This document shows, piece by piece, positions 35,626 through 46,000 of a stretch of DNA of 64,000 nt. Position numbers and translations under genes: made by a program. Origin of the DNA: Niastella sp. OAS944 (GTDB taxonomy: Bacteria; Bacteroidota; Bacteroidia; Chitinophagales; Chitinophagaceae); contig JANUBW010000002.1 of the NCBI GenBank assembly GCA_024809215.1, positions 434,001 to 498,000 on the forward strand. The letters are read 5' to 3'. The notes under the pieces are model-generated. The model searched no databases, was not told the DNA's origin, and saw nothing but the letters and a program-made list of their open reading frames with translations. The first letter of the stretch is position 1; the number at the start of each line of letters is the position of its first letter.

Positions 35626-36486
35626 TCAATATTTCGCAAATAACTCAGTATATATCTCAGTCAGGTACCCGCCCCCATAACCAAGCGTTGCAATGTCAAG
35701 TGCTGTAAAACCATCTTCGTTTACTTTTGTTTTATCTGCACCATTAGCCAATAAAAATTCTGTATTTGAGATATCTAACTCATCCGTATAATTTATTGAA
35801 GTTTCAATTTCAGTACCAACGCTCACATGTAAAACTGTTGAACCATATGGGTTTTGAAAATTAATATCTGCTCCATACTTTAAGAGTTGTTCTACGTTAC
35901 CTTTTTTTCCATGAGTATCCAGTATTGGAGTATTTCCATATTCATCAACTTTGTTTACGTCCTGGTCCAGCTGTAAACAATATGTTAGTACTTTTAAGTT
36001 GGCATGGTTGTGGCTTGCAGCATGAAGCCCACTGGAAACAAATTCAATACCTTTTGAACAACTTTCAGGAAAGTTCTTATCCAGGTATTCTACAATCTCT
36101 AACTTACAGCATTGCAAAGCCAGAAGAAAGCAGGATTGCTTGTATCCATCTTCAATTCGTTGCCGAATATTAACCCCGCTTTTTGTTAGTAATTTAATAA
36201 TTTCAAATTGGTTGTTATGTTTATTGCCATTAGTTATAGCAGAATGAAGTGGATTTTGACCTCTATAAACTTTATTTACATTTGCCTTTCTTTCGAGTAA
36301 GAACTTCACTAAATCAATATTATCAACCGAACAGGCTAAATGCAAGAGTGAATTCTTAAAATAAATATCCTTACCAATCACACAATCTATATCAGGATAC
36401 ACAGATAAATAGCTATCGGCCATTTCTATCTGTTTAGAAAGGTCCTTCGTATTCCATATATTACTAAACTGTTCTTCCTGCGTCAT
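35626..36486 (-). CDS. Ankyrin-repeat protein
   Basis: A 286-aa protein without signal peptide. Five or six ankyrin repeats are visible: NSLLHLACSVDNIDLVKFLL, GQNPLHSAITNGNKHNNQFE, CFLLALQCCKLEIVEYLDK, GNTPILDTHGKKGNVEQLLK, GSTVLHVSVG...EFLLANGAD, and DGFTALDIATLG. Ankyrin stacks bind other proteins. Together with the downstream WG-repeat gene it forms a two-gene unit of repeat proteins with no catalytic domain. This sort of small ankyrin plus WG pairing is seen near polymorphic toxin or immunity loci in some bacteria, but no toxin is visible here, so that reading is speculative. Confidence 0.88.
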   Translation of the reverse strand: MTQEEQFSNIWNTKDLSKQIEMADSYLSVYPDIDCVIGKDIYFKNSLLHLACSVDNIDLVKFLLERKANVNKVYRGQNPLHSAITNGNKHNNQFEIIKLLTKSGVNIRQRIEDGYKQSCFLLALQCCKLEIVEYLDKNFPESCSKGIEFVSSGLHAASHNHANLKVLTYCLQLDQDVNKVDEYGNTPILDTHGKKGNVEQLLKYGADINFQNPYGSTVLHVSVGTEIETSINYTDELDISNTEFLLANGADKTKVNEDGFTALDIATLGYGGGYLTEIYTELFAKY

Positions 36487-36531
36487 TACTTATTAACGCT
36501 ATTATATTGCTATTTATTTAAAAAAAGCCGA

Positions 36532-37860
36532 TTACTGCACAATCAGCTTATACGTTGACCTCATCCCCTGATTGGTTGTTATAACTACATTATAAATTCC
36601 CTGTATATTACCCTTTATTATATAAGGAATGCTTTGCGTGCCGGCCGTGACAGCCGTAACGGTTTGCAGCACATCTACCAGACGTCCCTGTGCATCATAG
36701 ATCCTGATCTCAGCCTGTTCATTCTTTTTCAATGCAACAGTTATAGTTACTTTGTCTTTCACCGGATTGGGATAGATGACCGTGCGTGTTATCTCTTCCT
36801 GCGCAGATGGTTTGTTTTTGGGTTGCAGGTCAAGTACGATCATACAATCGGCTGTTAAGGTGGCGCCGGCGCTGGCCATTACCTGGCTTTTTACATTGGC
36901 AACAGGTGTTGTATTAAGGGTATACGGCGGCGTAAATGCCGTGCCGCTTCCGGTTTTATTACCTGTTGTATTGGTATAAATATTATTCTGCTCAGTGATA
37001 GCCGTAAAGTCATTATTCATTTTATCAATAGGCTTAGCAACATTTTCAAACACGTTGCTTTCGATCAGCAGATCGGCTTCAAAACCTGCCTGTATACATT
37101 GTTTGGCAACAGTGCTGTTGAACAGGTTGTTTACTATATGCACCTTTCCGAACCGCACGCGGGGCATGCGGGCCACACATCCCTGCGCCCACCAGTTGTT
37201 TTGCATGGTAACGCGCAGGTGCCCCCGATCGGCTGTAGCGCCATCGCCGGAGCCAAACAGATCGCTGAACCGATGATCGTCGGCACCACCGGGCCCTCCG
37301 GCTATGGGCGCTTTGTTATAAATGAATTTGCACCAGGTTACGTTGATGTAATCACTCATATTCTTGATATCAAAATTACCATCGAGGCCATCCTGAAATT
37401 CACAATGATCTACCCACACATTGCTGCAATTATCGAGGGTCATGTTATCATAACCGTCTGTATCATACGCCCCGGGACCTTCCAGGATGAGGTTTCTGAA
37501 AATTATATTCGTACATCTTTTTACGTAGATGATGCCTGAATTATCTGCTGTAAGATCGGTTGACACCAGTTTGCTGCCGGGCATGCCGAAAATGGTTTTG
37601 CCGCTCTGGTCCTGGAAACTGATACGGCCACCCGAAGGGATGGTAATTGTGCCTGAAACGGCCACATTTTTTACCGAGGAAGTAGTAATAGCTGATTTAA
37701 GTTCTGCGTAAGTGGTCACCGTTACAGCAGTGGTAGTACCGCCACCGGTAACTCCACCATTCTGGCTGGCCCAGCCGGTAACGGTACATTGACTTTTTGC
37801 AAACGGACTGATAAGGCATAAGGCGCCCCCAAATAGTAAGGGTACGAACTGTTTTCTCAT
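36532..37860 (-). CDS. Pectate lyase, PL1 family, with T9SS type A sorting domain
   Basis: A 442-aa secreted lyase that cleaves polygalacturonate by beta-elimination. Signal peptide (MRKQFVPLLFGGALCLISPF, then AKSQ). The right-handed parallel beta-helix of PL1 shows NIIFRNLILEGPGAYDTDGY, the calcium/substrate motif VWVDHCEFQDGLDGNFDIKN and the catalytic arginine region WWAQGCVARMPRVRFGKVHI. Glycine-rich TVTGWASQNGGVTGGG is the usual mature start. The last 80 residues or so are a T9SS type A domain (VIYPNPVKDKVTITVALKK ... GMRSTYKLIVQ), so the enzyme is exported to the surface. It stands alone, with no PUL gene beside it, but complements the rhamnogalacturonan-type esterases at 13 and 21 kb. 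Confidence 0.94.
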   Translation of the reverse strand: MRKQFVPLLFGGALCLISPFAKSQCTVTGWASQNGGVTGGGTTTAVTVTTYAELKSAITTSSVKNVAVSGTITIPSGGRISFQDQSGKTIFGMPGSKLVSTDLTADNSGIIYVKRCTNIIFRNLILEGPGAYDTDGYDNMTLDNCSNVWVDHCEFQDGLDGNFDIKNMSDYINVTWCKFIYNKAPIAGGPGGADDHRFSDLFGSGDGATADRGHLRVTMQNNWWAQGCVARMPRVRFGKVHIVNNLFNSTVAKQCIQAGFEADLLIESNVFENVAKPIDKMNNDFTAITEQNNIYTNTTGNKTGSGTAFTPPYTLNTTPVANVKSQVMASAGATLTADCMIVLDLQPKNKPSAQEEITRTVIYPNPVKDKVTITVALKKNEQAEIRIYDAQGRLVDVLQTVTAVTAGTQSIPYIIKGNIQGIYNVVITTNQGMRSTYKLIVQ

Positions 37861-37881
37861 GTGAACATTTAATTTGCCCGC

Positions 37882-38106
37882 TTACTTCAAGTATGGTACC
37901 ACATTGGTGGTATTGTAAGTTCCTAACCTACTTTTTTTATGCAAACGTTGTCGCAACCGGTAAAGATTGTTAATGGCGAGATATGTTGAACATAAAGGCA
38001 GCGTGCTCAGGTTTGTAAACTGCGGTACCGTTTGTCCGGCACTGTTAATGACCTTTACATTCGGTTTGCAGGCGGTAATACAATTAGTACCAATGGCATT
38101 ATTATC
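37882..38106 (-). other. Open frame following the fatty-acid hydroxylase stop
   Basis: Directly after the TGA at 38107 the same frame stays open for 74 codons to a TAA at 37882. It reads like protein: GTNCITACKPNVKVINSAGQ, TVPQFTNLSTLPLCSTYLAI. There is no start codon at its head and no recognised family. It may be a remnant of a separate secreted protein or chance. A TACCAC-ATTG-GTGGTA inverted repeat at 37897-37912 lies within it. Confidence 0.3.
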
Positions 38107-38817
38107 TCACGGACGCTTCCATGTTCCAAACAGCCGGTCCCACAGGTTGGTATAAAAACCAAAGTTATAGGCTACATCTTCGTGGTGGTCGTGGTGAAAA
38201 GTAGAGGAGCCAAGCACATTGAATATAGGCAGGCGCCTTATAGCAACAGGCAGGGGCTTGATACCGAGGTGACCGGCAAGCCCGAATACCAGATTTACCG
38301 TAAGATAGATAATGATAGCCCAGATATTGAAAGCATAGCAAACGAGCAGCACCAACCAGAGTGCGCCAAAGGAGAGCGTTTCTATAGGATGCAGAATGAA
38401 CAGGTCTATTGGTTTGGGATGTACGGCTTCGTGGTGCAGTTGATGGATCAGCTTGTAGAGCACTGTTTTGTGTATGAGAAAGTGAAAAAGGTACATCAGC
38501 AGGTCCATGGCCAGGAACAGCAGAAAAAAATCGATAATGATATGCCAGGTAATGGTTGTGCCGGTAACTATGAACCCTTTTTTCCAAAGCCAGTAACCAA
38601 GATAGGTAATGATTGTGTTGAGGATATTCGTGATGATGCAGATAAACCATTCACGCCTGTTGTCGACGTAAGGGGTAACCGTTGCAGGATCGTAGCAGCG
38701 CTGAATGAAGCGGCCCACCAGAAGGACCAATCCGGTAAGCAGCAGGTTTTCGGCCAGGAAGATGCCCCATACAAGCGTTTCGGGCAGCGCGGCAAAGGAT
38801 TGCAGGAGGTTGTTCAT
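38107..38817 (-). CDS. Sterol desaturase / fatty acid hydroxylase superfamily protein
   Basis: A 236-aa integral membrane di-iron enzyme. Four to five hydrophobic segments (GIFLAENLLLTGLVLLVGRF, IICIITNILNTIITYLGYW-like, IIIDFFLLFLAMDLLMYLF, LWLVLLVCYAFNIWAIIIY). The histidine boxes that bind two irons are HFLIH, HQLHHEAVHPKP and FHHDHHEDVAYNFG. Such proteins hydroxylate or desaturate lipid chains or carotenoids. The substrate is not indicated by the neighbours. It ends WKRP with TGA, and the frame beyond the stop stays open (see the next entry leftwards). Confidence 0.9.
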   Translation of the reverse strand: MNNLLQSFAALPETLVWGIFLAENLLLTGLVLLVGRFIQRCYDPATVTPYVDNRREWFICIITNILNTIITYLGYWLWKKGFIVTGTTITWHIIIDFFLLFLAMDLLMYLFHFLIHKTVLYKLIHQLHHEAVHPKPIDLFILHPIETLSFGALWLVLLVCYAFNIWAIIIYLTVNLVFGLAGHLGIKPLPVAIRRLPIFNVLGSSTFHHDHHEDVAYNFGFYTNLWDRLFGTWKRP

Positions 38818-38870
38818 AAACGATGCGGTAAGTTAATGCTCTTAAGTCGTTTTGTAAAATATGCATAAAT

Positions 38871-38903
38871 AAAAAAGCCCCGATCAAATCGAGGCTTTTT
38901 TAT
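38871..38903 (-). terminator. Bidirectional intrinsic terminator
   Basis: On the minus strand AAAAAAGCCTCGAT - TTG - ATCGGGGC is followed by TTTTTTATTT. The stem has one G-U pair on the minus strand and one C-A mismatch on the plus strand, so it suits the minus-strand gene ending at 38908. The A-rich and T-rich flanks also allow use in the other direction. Confidence 0.85.
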
Positions 38904-38907
38904 TTCA

Positions 38908-39606
38908 TTAAGCTGTCAAATTAGAGAATCGCGATTTTAGTTCCGTTACCAATCGTTCCCCTACCACCTGATATTTGGCCCTAACCTGAAGTTGCTTTTT
39001 TAGATTCCAGAGATCTGCAGCGTTTGCTGCGTATTTTAACCTATCATGAATTTCAAGCGCTAACCGGGTGCCATCAATATCGAATGTGATAATATGAACT
39101 TTGGGTAAATATTCTTCTGCCTGTTTCGCATATACTCCCAATTGAGATTTTAATACGCCACCATTTTGTAGTTGCGCTTTTTCTATACGCGAATTATCAA
39201 AGATCAAATGCTCTTCCAATTCTCCTTCGGTATCGGTTGTAAAAAAATGCAGTTCATTACCACTCAATACCCAATAAGCATCCGTTTCTACCCGGTAAAA
39301 TTTTATTCCAACACCCGATAACGCTGCCCTTTTGAGACCGTCACCTACAAAGGTTTGCGCTTTACTGGCGGTGCTTTGAGGTATAGACGCAGCGCTGAAT
39401 GCATCAATTGCTTTACCATTCATCCACTCATGAAGAAAAGAAAAATCCTGCTTCAATAACTCATCCTTGTATAAAGAATAATGCCCACGCTCCTGGTCAA
39501 TATTTATTTCGGTTTTTGCAGCCTTGTGACGTTTGTTCATTATGACCATAAACACCACACATGCAATAACCAATACTACCGGGATCAAAAAAAGTATCGG
39601 GTCCAT
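38908..39606 (-). CDS. Membrane-anchored protein of unknown function
   Basis: A 232-aa protein with one N-terminal transmembrane helix (LFLIPVVLVIACVVFMVIM) and a cytoplasmic-looking domain after MNKRHKAAKTE. The domain alternates strands and helices: VGIKFYRVETDAYWVLSGNE, LHFFTTDTEGELEEHLIFDN, HIITFDIDGTRLALEIHDRL. The pattern is reminiscent of PH-like membrane-associated domains, but I cannot assign a family. It begins 28 nt after the stop of the 153-aa membrane protein and is probably in one operon with it. It ends at a terminator. Confidence 0.7.
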   Translation of the reverse strand: MDPILFLIPVVLVIACVVFMVIMNKRHKAAKTEINIDQERGHYSLYKDELLKQDFSFLHEWMNGKAIDAFSAASIPQSTASKAQTFVGDGLKRAALSGVGIKFYRVETDAYWVLSGNELHFFTTDTEGELEEHLIFDNSRIEKAQLQNGGVLKSQLGVYAKQAEEYLPKVHIITFDIDGTRLALEIHDRLKYAANAADLWNLKKQLQVRAKYQVVGERLVTELKSRFSNLTA

Positions 39607-39634
39607 AAGTTACAGAACTAATGTAAGGTTTGGT

Positions 39635-40096
39635 TTAAACGGTTTTAGGTTCCACCTTTTCCTTTTTTGAAGGAATAGCTCCATAAATGATAAGACCAAG
39701 AATTAACAAGCCAACTAATTTACCTCCATATCTTGTATAGAAAGATAATTTGTTGATGCTTGCTTTATTTAGCTTTTGTGATGCTAAAATGGCATCTATC
39801 TCGTCCTGGGGTATATCATAATAACTATCTGCCTGTCCGTCGTAACCCACCAGCCTGGGTTCTTCGGTGATGTATAATGGAAGAAACCAGGCAATGTTAT
39901 ATTCCTTGTGAAGTGTAGCCAAATCAAAATATTGACCTTCCTTTACTTTGAATGAATCGGTATCAGGCAGGTCATACACTTTTTTTAATACTTCTCTTTC
40001 ACCAAAAGGAATTTTAAGTTTTGCAAAAGCCGAGGTTGAGGAAAACGCAAATAGTAACACGATAAGAATTCGCATAGGGCGCATAGACATTTTCAT
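39635..40096 (-). CDS. Small membrane protein of unknown function
   Basis: A 153-aa protein with an N-terminal signal sequence (MRILIVLLFAFSSTSAFA) and a C-terminal transmembrane helix (GGKLVGLLILGLIIYGAIP) followed by a charged tail KKEKVEPKTV. The extracytoplasmic part between them has FGEREVLKKVYDLPDTDSFK and YFDLATLHKEYNIAWFLPLY. No family recognised. Its position just upstream of the other membrane-anchored unknown suggests the two act together. Confidence 0.7.
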   Translation of the reverse strand: MKMSMRPMRILIVLLFAFSSTSAFAKLKIPFGEREVLKKVYDLPDTDSFKVKEGQYFDLATLHKEYNIAWFLPLYITEEPRLVGYDGQADSYYDIPQDEIDAILASQKLNKASINKLSFYTRYGGKLVGLLILGLIIYGAIPSKKEKVEPKTV

Positions 40097-40287
40097 ATTT
40101 ATTCAGGGAATTTGGTTTCTACTGTGATAGCGTATCGTATTATTTCGATGAAATAGTACGCACGGCTATAGAGCATTATAAAATCCTGCTTGTTTATCAA
40201 AACGCTTGCCAGTTGTAAGGCAATCTATTCTTGATCATTAACAGAGGGGCAAACAATTGCCATAAATGCCCAAAATACCCACTTGCG

Positions 40288-41034
40288 TTATTCCCTTGAA
40301 TACACTTTCTCAATTAGCCCCGACAAACAACCTGCGCATACTATCAGGTCTGAATTTCGCTTTTTAATATGGTCAATTAGCTTTTGAGCACCATCCGAAA
40401 TCTGATAATCCTGCTTCTTAAGCATTTCCAATCCTGCGACGCCATAAGCCTGTGTTTCACAATTAAAGCTTTTCAGCATATCAATCAGGGCTACGGTGTT
40501 TTCTTCATCAACCAGGCGCTCAATGTATTGCCCCTTTTTTGTTTTTGGCATACCGTCACCACAATGAAAGGCATATTCTTCAGGCAATGAAAGATCTTTA
40601 ATTAGTTCTGCCGGAGTTTTGTGTGAGCGATAAAGTTTATTACGCTCCTCTAAGAATAGAGCAATCACTTCTTTATTGTAGTTGTTGTAGTTGATGCTTT
40701 TGTAGCCGGCAGATGAAATGGAGCTTAAAAAGATTGTATCATTCCTGCAAAGAAGGTCTATTTGATACCTCGCAAAATTCAACCTCAAATTGATCCGGCG
40801 GTGTTTAAAGCCGAAGTCAATATCCCGGTTGAAGTAATCGTTTAGGTTACTTCTTGAAGGTATAAACTTTGCTTTTAAAGTGTCTAACCTATAAACAAGA
40901 TTGTTGCCTACCCTTTCAGTAGCAACAATATCCTGAATCAGGTTGAAAAAAGCAGCATTTTCTTTTGTATCCTGTCCCTGAACGAACAGTAAACACAAAA
41001 GAGAACAAAGAGTTGAACAAAGAAATTTAATCAT
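40288..41034 (-). CDS. Secreted protein of unknown function
   Basis: A 248-aa protein with signal peptide MIKFLCSTLCSLLCLLFVQG. The mature part is mostly helical in its second half (TPAELIKDLSLPEEYAFHCG, EENTVALIDMLKSFNCETQA, GAQKLIDHIKKRNSDLIVC), with a HEAT-like feel around YGVAGLEMLKKQ. Four cysteines in the mature part could pair. No family assigned. The gene stands apart from its neighbours. Confidence 0.68.
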   Translation of the reverse strand: MIKFLCSTLCSLLCLLFVQGQDTKENAAFFNLIQDIVATERVGNNLVYRLDTLKAKFIPSRSNLNDYFNRDIDFGFKHRRINLRLNFARYQIDLLCRNDTIFLSSISSAGYKSINYNNYNKEVIALFLEERNKLYRSHKTPAELIKDLSLPEEYAFHCGDGMPKTKKGQYIERLVDEENTVALIDMLKSFNCETQAYGVAGLEMLKKQDYQISDGAQKLIDHIKKRNSDLIVCAGCLSGLIEKVYSRE

Positions 41035-41117
41035 ACATTCATGATGCTAAAAACTGCCACTTTGCATAAACAGTAGTTTTGCAGATTCCGCGAACCTAAT
41101 ACCTAACTAAAACTCAT

Positions 41118-42791
41118 TTATTCCTTCCTACGCTTTATGGCCCCTTTGCGCTTTTTTAAATACTTCTCAATCCAGTCGAGTGGCTGGGCGTTCCAGGTCA
41201 GTTCCTTTGTTAAACCGCCTTTCCTTGCAGCACTTACACCCCAACGGATATTATCTATCTCTGCAATGCTATGTGCATCCGGATCGATAGAGATCATTAC
41301 GCCTTTTTCCATTGCATATGGCAGGTGCAACCAGTCAACATCGAGGCGATAAGGGTTGGCGTTCACCTCGATAATAACACCATTGGCAGCACATGCATCA
41401 ATTACCTTTTTAAAATCTACAGGGTAACCTGGCCGAATCAGTAATTGCCTGCCGGTCATATGACCTAATATAGTTGTATAAGGATTCTCTATCGCTTTGA
41501 TGAGCCGTTTAGTAGCTTTTTGCTCATCCATCCTCAGTAATTGATGAACAGATATGATCACCAGATCCAGTTTACCTAATAAGGAAGGATCATAATCTAA
41601 CTCACCCGACACCAGAATATCACATTCAATGCTGGTAAATACCCTGAATGGTGTCAGCTTTTTATTGAGCGCCGTTATTGCCGCAATCTGGTCTATCACA
41701 TCCTTTTCCTTTAACCCGCCGGCATAATGAGCATTTTTCGAATGATCAGACACCACACAATATTGATAGCCTTTTCTTTTGCAGGCATTTACAAATGCCT
41801 CCAGGCTGTCAACCCCGTCGCTCCAATCTGTATGGTTGTGAACCACACCGGTAATATCGTTTACCGTTAGCAGATGTTCTTTCCGGCGATGGAAATCCCA
41901 TTCCACCAGGTCTTCCCGCATTTCCGGCTCTATATAAGGCAGCCTGGCCTTTTCATAAATTGCGGCTTCTGATGAAACAGCCAGCGCACCTTTTATTTTC
42001 TTCAGCACTTTGCTTACATGCGCTTCTACACCTGTTCTTCGAAACAGTTGTTCATAGAAACTGTCTTTGTTTGTATGATAAATAGTTACAGGAAGTTCGT
42101 CTAGGGTATGAGCATTGGTAATATCAGTTGTTTGCGAATCAATTACCAGCCACCGTTTAACAGCTGTTGTCTTTTTCAATTTAGCGGTGGTAACAGCCAT
42201 AATAAGCTCTATACCCTCTACGGTAGTTGTTTGCCGGCGAATAGCACCGCAAAGACTAACCAGCTTTGATTTGAATAGCGTTTGTAATGCTTTTACCAAC
42301 TGGTTACCGCTATCGGCAACACTTGCATAATGGAACAGCGTTTTTTGCTCGTTTAATGCTTCTATCGCTTTTATAATATTCTGTTGCGATTTTTCACCAA
42401 AACCAGGTATATCAAGCGTTCCTGCTTTACAAACTGCCAGCAGATCGTTAACATTGTCAATCTTTCCAATATGCCATAACGCGTGGAGTTTTTTGCCCCC
42501 TAATCCCCTTATTCGCATCATATCGAATAATCCGGGCGGAGTTAGCTGTATAAGTTCATCCAGTTCTTCAATGGAACCTTTTTCTCTTACTTCCAGGATT
42601 ATCTTTACCGTTTCTGGACGCAGCTCTGCCTGTAGTTCTTTTTTTGACATGGTGGCCAGTTCATTGCCCAGCCTGCCTATATGGAAAGCGGCGCCTGATA
42701 AAATATGCGACAGGCGTTCGTTTTTACCGTGTAGCTGTAGCAATTCGGCATACAGGCTTAGCAAACGGCTTATTTCCCTGTTAGATAGCAT
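41118..42791 (-). CDS. polX: PolX-type DNA polymerase/PHP exonuclease with a degenerate polymerase site
   Basis: A 557-aa cytoplasmic protein. Domains: helix-hairpin-helix region (about 1-160; GLGGKKLHALWHIGKI, DIPGFGEKSQQNIIKAI), polymerase X palm/fingers (about 170-300), PHP phosphoesterase domain (about 315-557). The PHP motifs are present: VVHNHTDWSDG (His318, His320), CVVSDHSKNAHYAGGL, VFTSIECDI, VIISVHQ, IEVNANPYR and SIDPDAHS. The palm motif, usually GSxRR...VGDIDxL with two metal-binding aspartates, reads CGAIRRQTTTVEGIELI: the two aspartate positions are Gly193 and Glu195. Polymerisation is therefore probably lost while the 3'-5' exonuclease or phosphoesterase role may remain. Divergent from the PKD adhesin. 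Confidence 0.92.
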   Translation of the reverse strand: MLSNREISRLLSLYAELLQLHGKNERLSHILSGAAFHIGRLGNELATMSKKELQAELRPETVKIILEVREKGSIEELDELIQLTPPGLFDMMRIRGLGGKKLHALWHIGKIDNVNDLLAVCKAGTLDIPGFGEKSQQNIIKAIEALNEQKTLFHYASVADSGNQLVKALQTLFKSKLVSLCGAIRRQTTTVEGIELIMAVTTAKLKKTTAVKRWLVIDSQTTDITNAHTLDELPVTIYHTNKDSFYEQLFRRTGVEAHVSKVLKKIKGALAVSSEAAIYEKARLPYIEPEMREDLVEWDFHRRKEHLLTVNDITGVVHNHTDWSDGVDSLEAFVNACKRKGYQYCVVSDHSKNAHYAGGLKEKDVIDQIAAITALNKKLTPFRVFTSIECDILVSGELDYDPSLLGKLDLVIISVHQLLRMDEQKATKRLIKAIENPYTTILGHMTGRQLLIRPGYPVDFKKVIDACAANGVIIEVNANPYRLDVDWLHLPYAMEKGVMISIDPDAHSIAEIDNIRWGVSAARKGGLTKELTWNAQPLDWIEKYLKKRKGAIKRRKE

Positions 42792-43076
42792 ACATAGCCC
42801 TCCTCACTTATCATCCATAATTTGTGCCAGGCAATATGACAAAAGGCCCTGTAAACGAAATCAAAAAAAATCCACACTCCGTATTTTCCGCATAAATCAT
42901 TTTGTAAAGTATAAATCATTACCTGATACCGGTTTACATTTTATTTTTATTCCGATCGTTGTATTTCTACTACCTGCTTATCTTGAAATACTGTAAGAAT
43001 CCCTAACAGTCAATACTTTAATTACTATACGCAGCGTTTTACCAGTAATACCCTACTTAAGCACGTTCCAATATTT

Positions 43077-46000
43077 ATGAAAACTAACATTGCGCTGTAT
43101 AAGATCAGCGTGGCCCTATGTTTACTGTTTTTTTTCAATAACATACAAGCCCAGCTCACTGCAAACTTTTCTGCTACGCCGGTAGCAGGTTGCGCGCCGC
43201 TTCTGGTTAATTTTACCGACGCCTCTACCGGTAATCCCGACCAATGGGAATGGGACCTTGGCAATGGTACTATCTCCTACTATCAGCATCCTTCATTAAC
43301 CTATTTCAATCCCGGGATTTATACCATAAAACTTACTGTTAAAAAAGGAACTGCCTCCGCCTCAATAACCAAAACACAATATATAAACGCATATGCTTCG
43401 CCTGTCATCGATTTTACCCAATCGGCAACGGTGGGTTGTTTTCCGCTAAAAGTTTCCTTTACAAACCAAAGTATCCCTGGCAGCGGTAACGCCGTTAGCT
43501 ATTTATGGGATTTCGGCGATGGCACTACCAGCACCCTGCAGCATCCCGAACATACATACAGCAGCACGGGGCAATACAACATTTCATTACGGTCGGTAAA
43601 CAGTAATGGGTGTAACGCGTCTGTTACCCGGCTTAAAGCGATAGATATTCAAACAGGGGTAAAAGCCGCATTCACAGCGGGAAGCGCCACCAGTTGTAAA
43701 GCGCCGGCTACAGTACCCTTTACCAACACAAGCACCGGCACAGGGACCATGAGCTATGCCTGGGATTTTGGCGACGGCAGTCAATCCACAGCTAAAGATC
43801 CTTTTCATACGTATACTGCCGCCGGCCATTACATAGTAAAACTGGCCATAAAAAACAATAGTGGTTGTACCGATACATTTATTAACAACAACGTTGAGGT
43901 GGGCCTTAACGAAGCCAAATTTACTTCCCCCGCTATTAGTTGTGTAAGTAAACCGGTTACTTTCAGTAATTCATCGACAACCAATCCGGTAAGCGTTTTC
44001 TGGAATTTTGGCGACGGCGCTACTGCCACCGGCGCCTCGGTTACCCACGCCTATGCAGCCATAGGCACTTACCCAATTACCCAGGTAGTTAATTTTGGAA
44101 GTTGCATCGATACCCGAACCGGTTCTATTCAAATTATAAAACGGTCTGTCGTTGATTTCACCTCACCTGACAGGTTATCCTGTAAAGCCCCCTACTCTGC
44201 CGCCTTCCAGGCAAATGCCCCGGATGCAGTGGACTGGAAATGGGACTTTGGCGATGGCACCACCAGTACCGATAAGGCGCCTGTTCATATTTATAATACA
44301 GAAGGCTCCTTTAAAGTTTCGCTTACCATTACCAATAGTGCCGGTTGTAGCGAAACAATTGAAAAGCCTGGTTATGTGGTGGTGCAAAAACCGATAGTAA
44401 GAATAGTGGATATTTTTCAGGAAAGCTGTGTACCCTATAACTTCTCGCCCACCCTGGATATTAATTCGCCTGTAGCCATCATCAGCTATTTGTGGGATTT
44501 TGGCGATGGCACCACCAGTACCGATCCCAAACCCACCCATGTATATACGCAAAAAGGGCTGTATACCCTCAGCGTTACATATACAACAAAGGATGGATGC
44601 CAGGAAACCATCAGTAAAAGCAATCTGATAAAAGTAGGTAATAAAGTAACGGTGGCCTTTACAGCCAGCCCCTTGCAGGTATGCGCTTCGGACCCGGTTA
44701 ACTTTACCGATCTTTCAAAAAGCATTCCGCCATCAACCGATAAAATAGAAGAATGGTTCTGGCAGTTTGGCGATGGCGGCACAGCCGACCAACAAAACCC
44801 TACCTATATTTATACAGACACAGGCCGTTTCAGCGTATCACTAACGGTAAAAAGCAATGGCTGTGCTTCGTGGATAACCTATCCTAATTATGTAAGGATA
44901 GCACCGCCCATTGCCCGCTTCAAACAAATAATAAGCTGCGGTAATCCTTTCTGGAGAGGGTTCGACAATACCTCCCTGTTTGACAGATCAATGGCACCTC
45001 TGTCTTTCCATTGGGATTTTGGTGATGGAACCACTTCGAACCTCGAATATCCTTCACATGTATATGCCGCTACCGGTAAGTATACTGTAACCTTAACAGT
45101 GGTAAATGGCGGCTGCCGTCATACCACCTCAACAAATGTTTTTATCGTTGACAATACGTTGACCTTTACGGCTACAAAAGACACCATTTGCCCCAATACA
45201 GACATTACCTTTAACATGACGATCAGCGATACCACCAACCTGATCTCAAAACATATTACATCAAACTATTCAGTACGCAGCTGGTTCAACCAATCTATTG
45301 TTACAGAAACCTATACTAAACCTGGCAACTATACGGTATACGCCGTAATAATTGACACCAATAAATGTCAGAAACAAATTGCCCTGCCGGTAAAAGTAAT
45401 TAAAACCACCGCCGCCCTGGCTCCGCCCGCTGCTGCCTGTATCAATGCACCGGCTGTTGTTACCGATTGGTCGACTGTTGATGCGCCGCTTTCCATTTTT
45501 GGCCGAACCATAAATTATGGTGATGGAACACCCGATGAAATAAACCCTGTATCCTTTAGACATACCTGGTCACAGGCCGGCAATTATACCATTACGTTAA
45601 AAGTAACCGATAGCAAAGGGTGTACAGACAGCACTTCGGGAAAAATTCTTATTGCCGATCCGAAGGCAAGCTTTATGTCGCCCGACTCTATGAGTTGTAC
45701 TTTAAAAAATATTGCATTTAAAAGTATTGGTGATCCATCGTATACCTATACCTGGGATTTTGGTGATGGACAAACCACCACCGGCGCCAACCCGGTGCAT
45801 AGTTATAACAAACAGGGAACCTATAGCATAAAACTTGGCTATACCGATCAGTATGGCTGTCGCAATTCGTTTACCAAATTGAATTATGTTCAAATAAATG
45901 ACCCCGTTGCCACCTTTTCAATCAGCGCCAATCAAAGCAGCTGTCCGCCGCTGGTAGTGAAGTTCTCCAGCACCTCACAATATGCTGAAAGTGTTGAATG

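Noticed and set aside
37967-38155. 62-codon plus-strand ORF left of the hydroxylase
   Set aside because: It runs antisense into the hydroxylase end and has no motif; the minus-strand frame is more protein-like.
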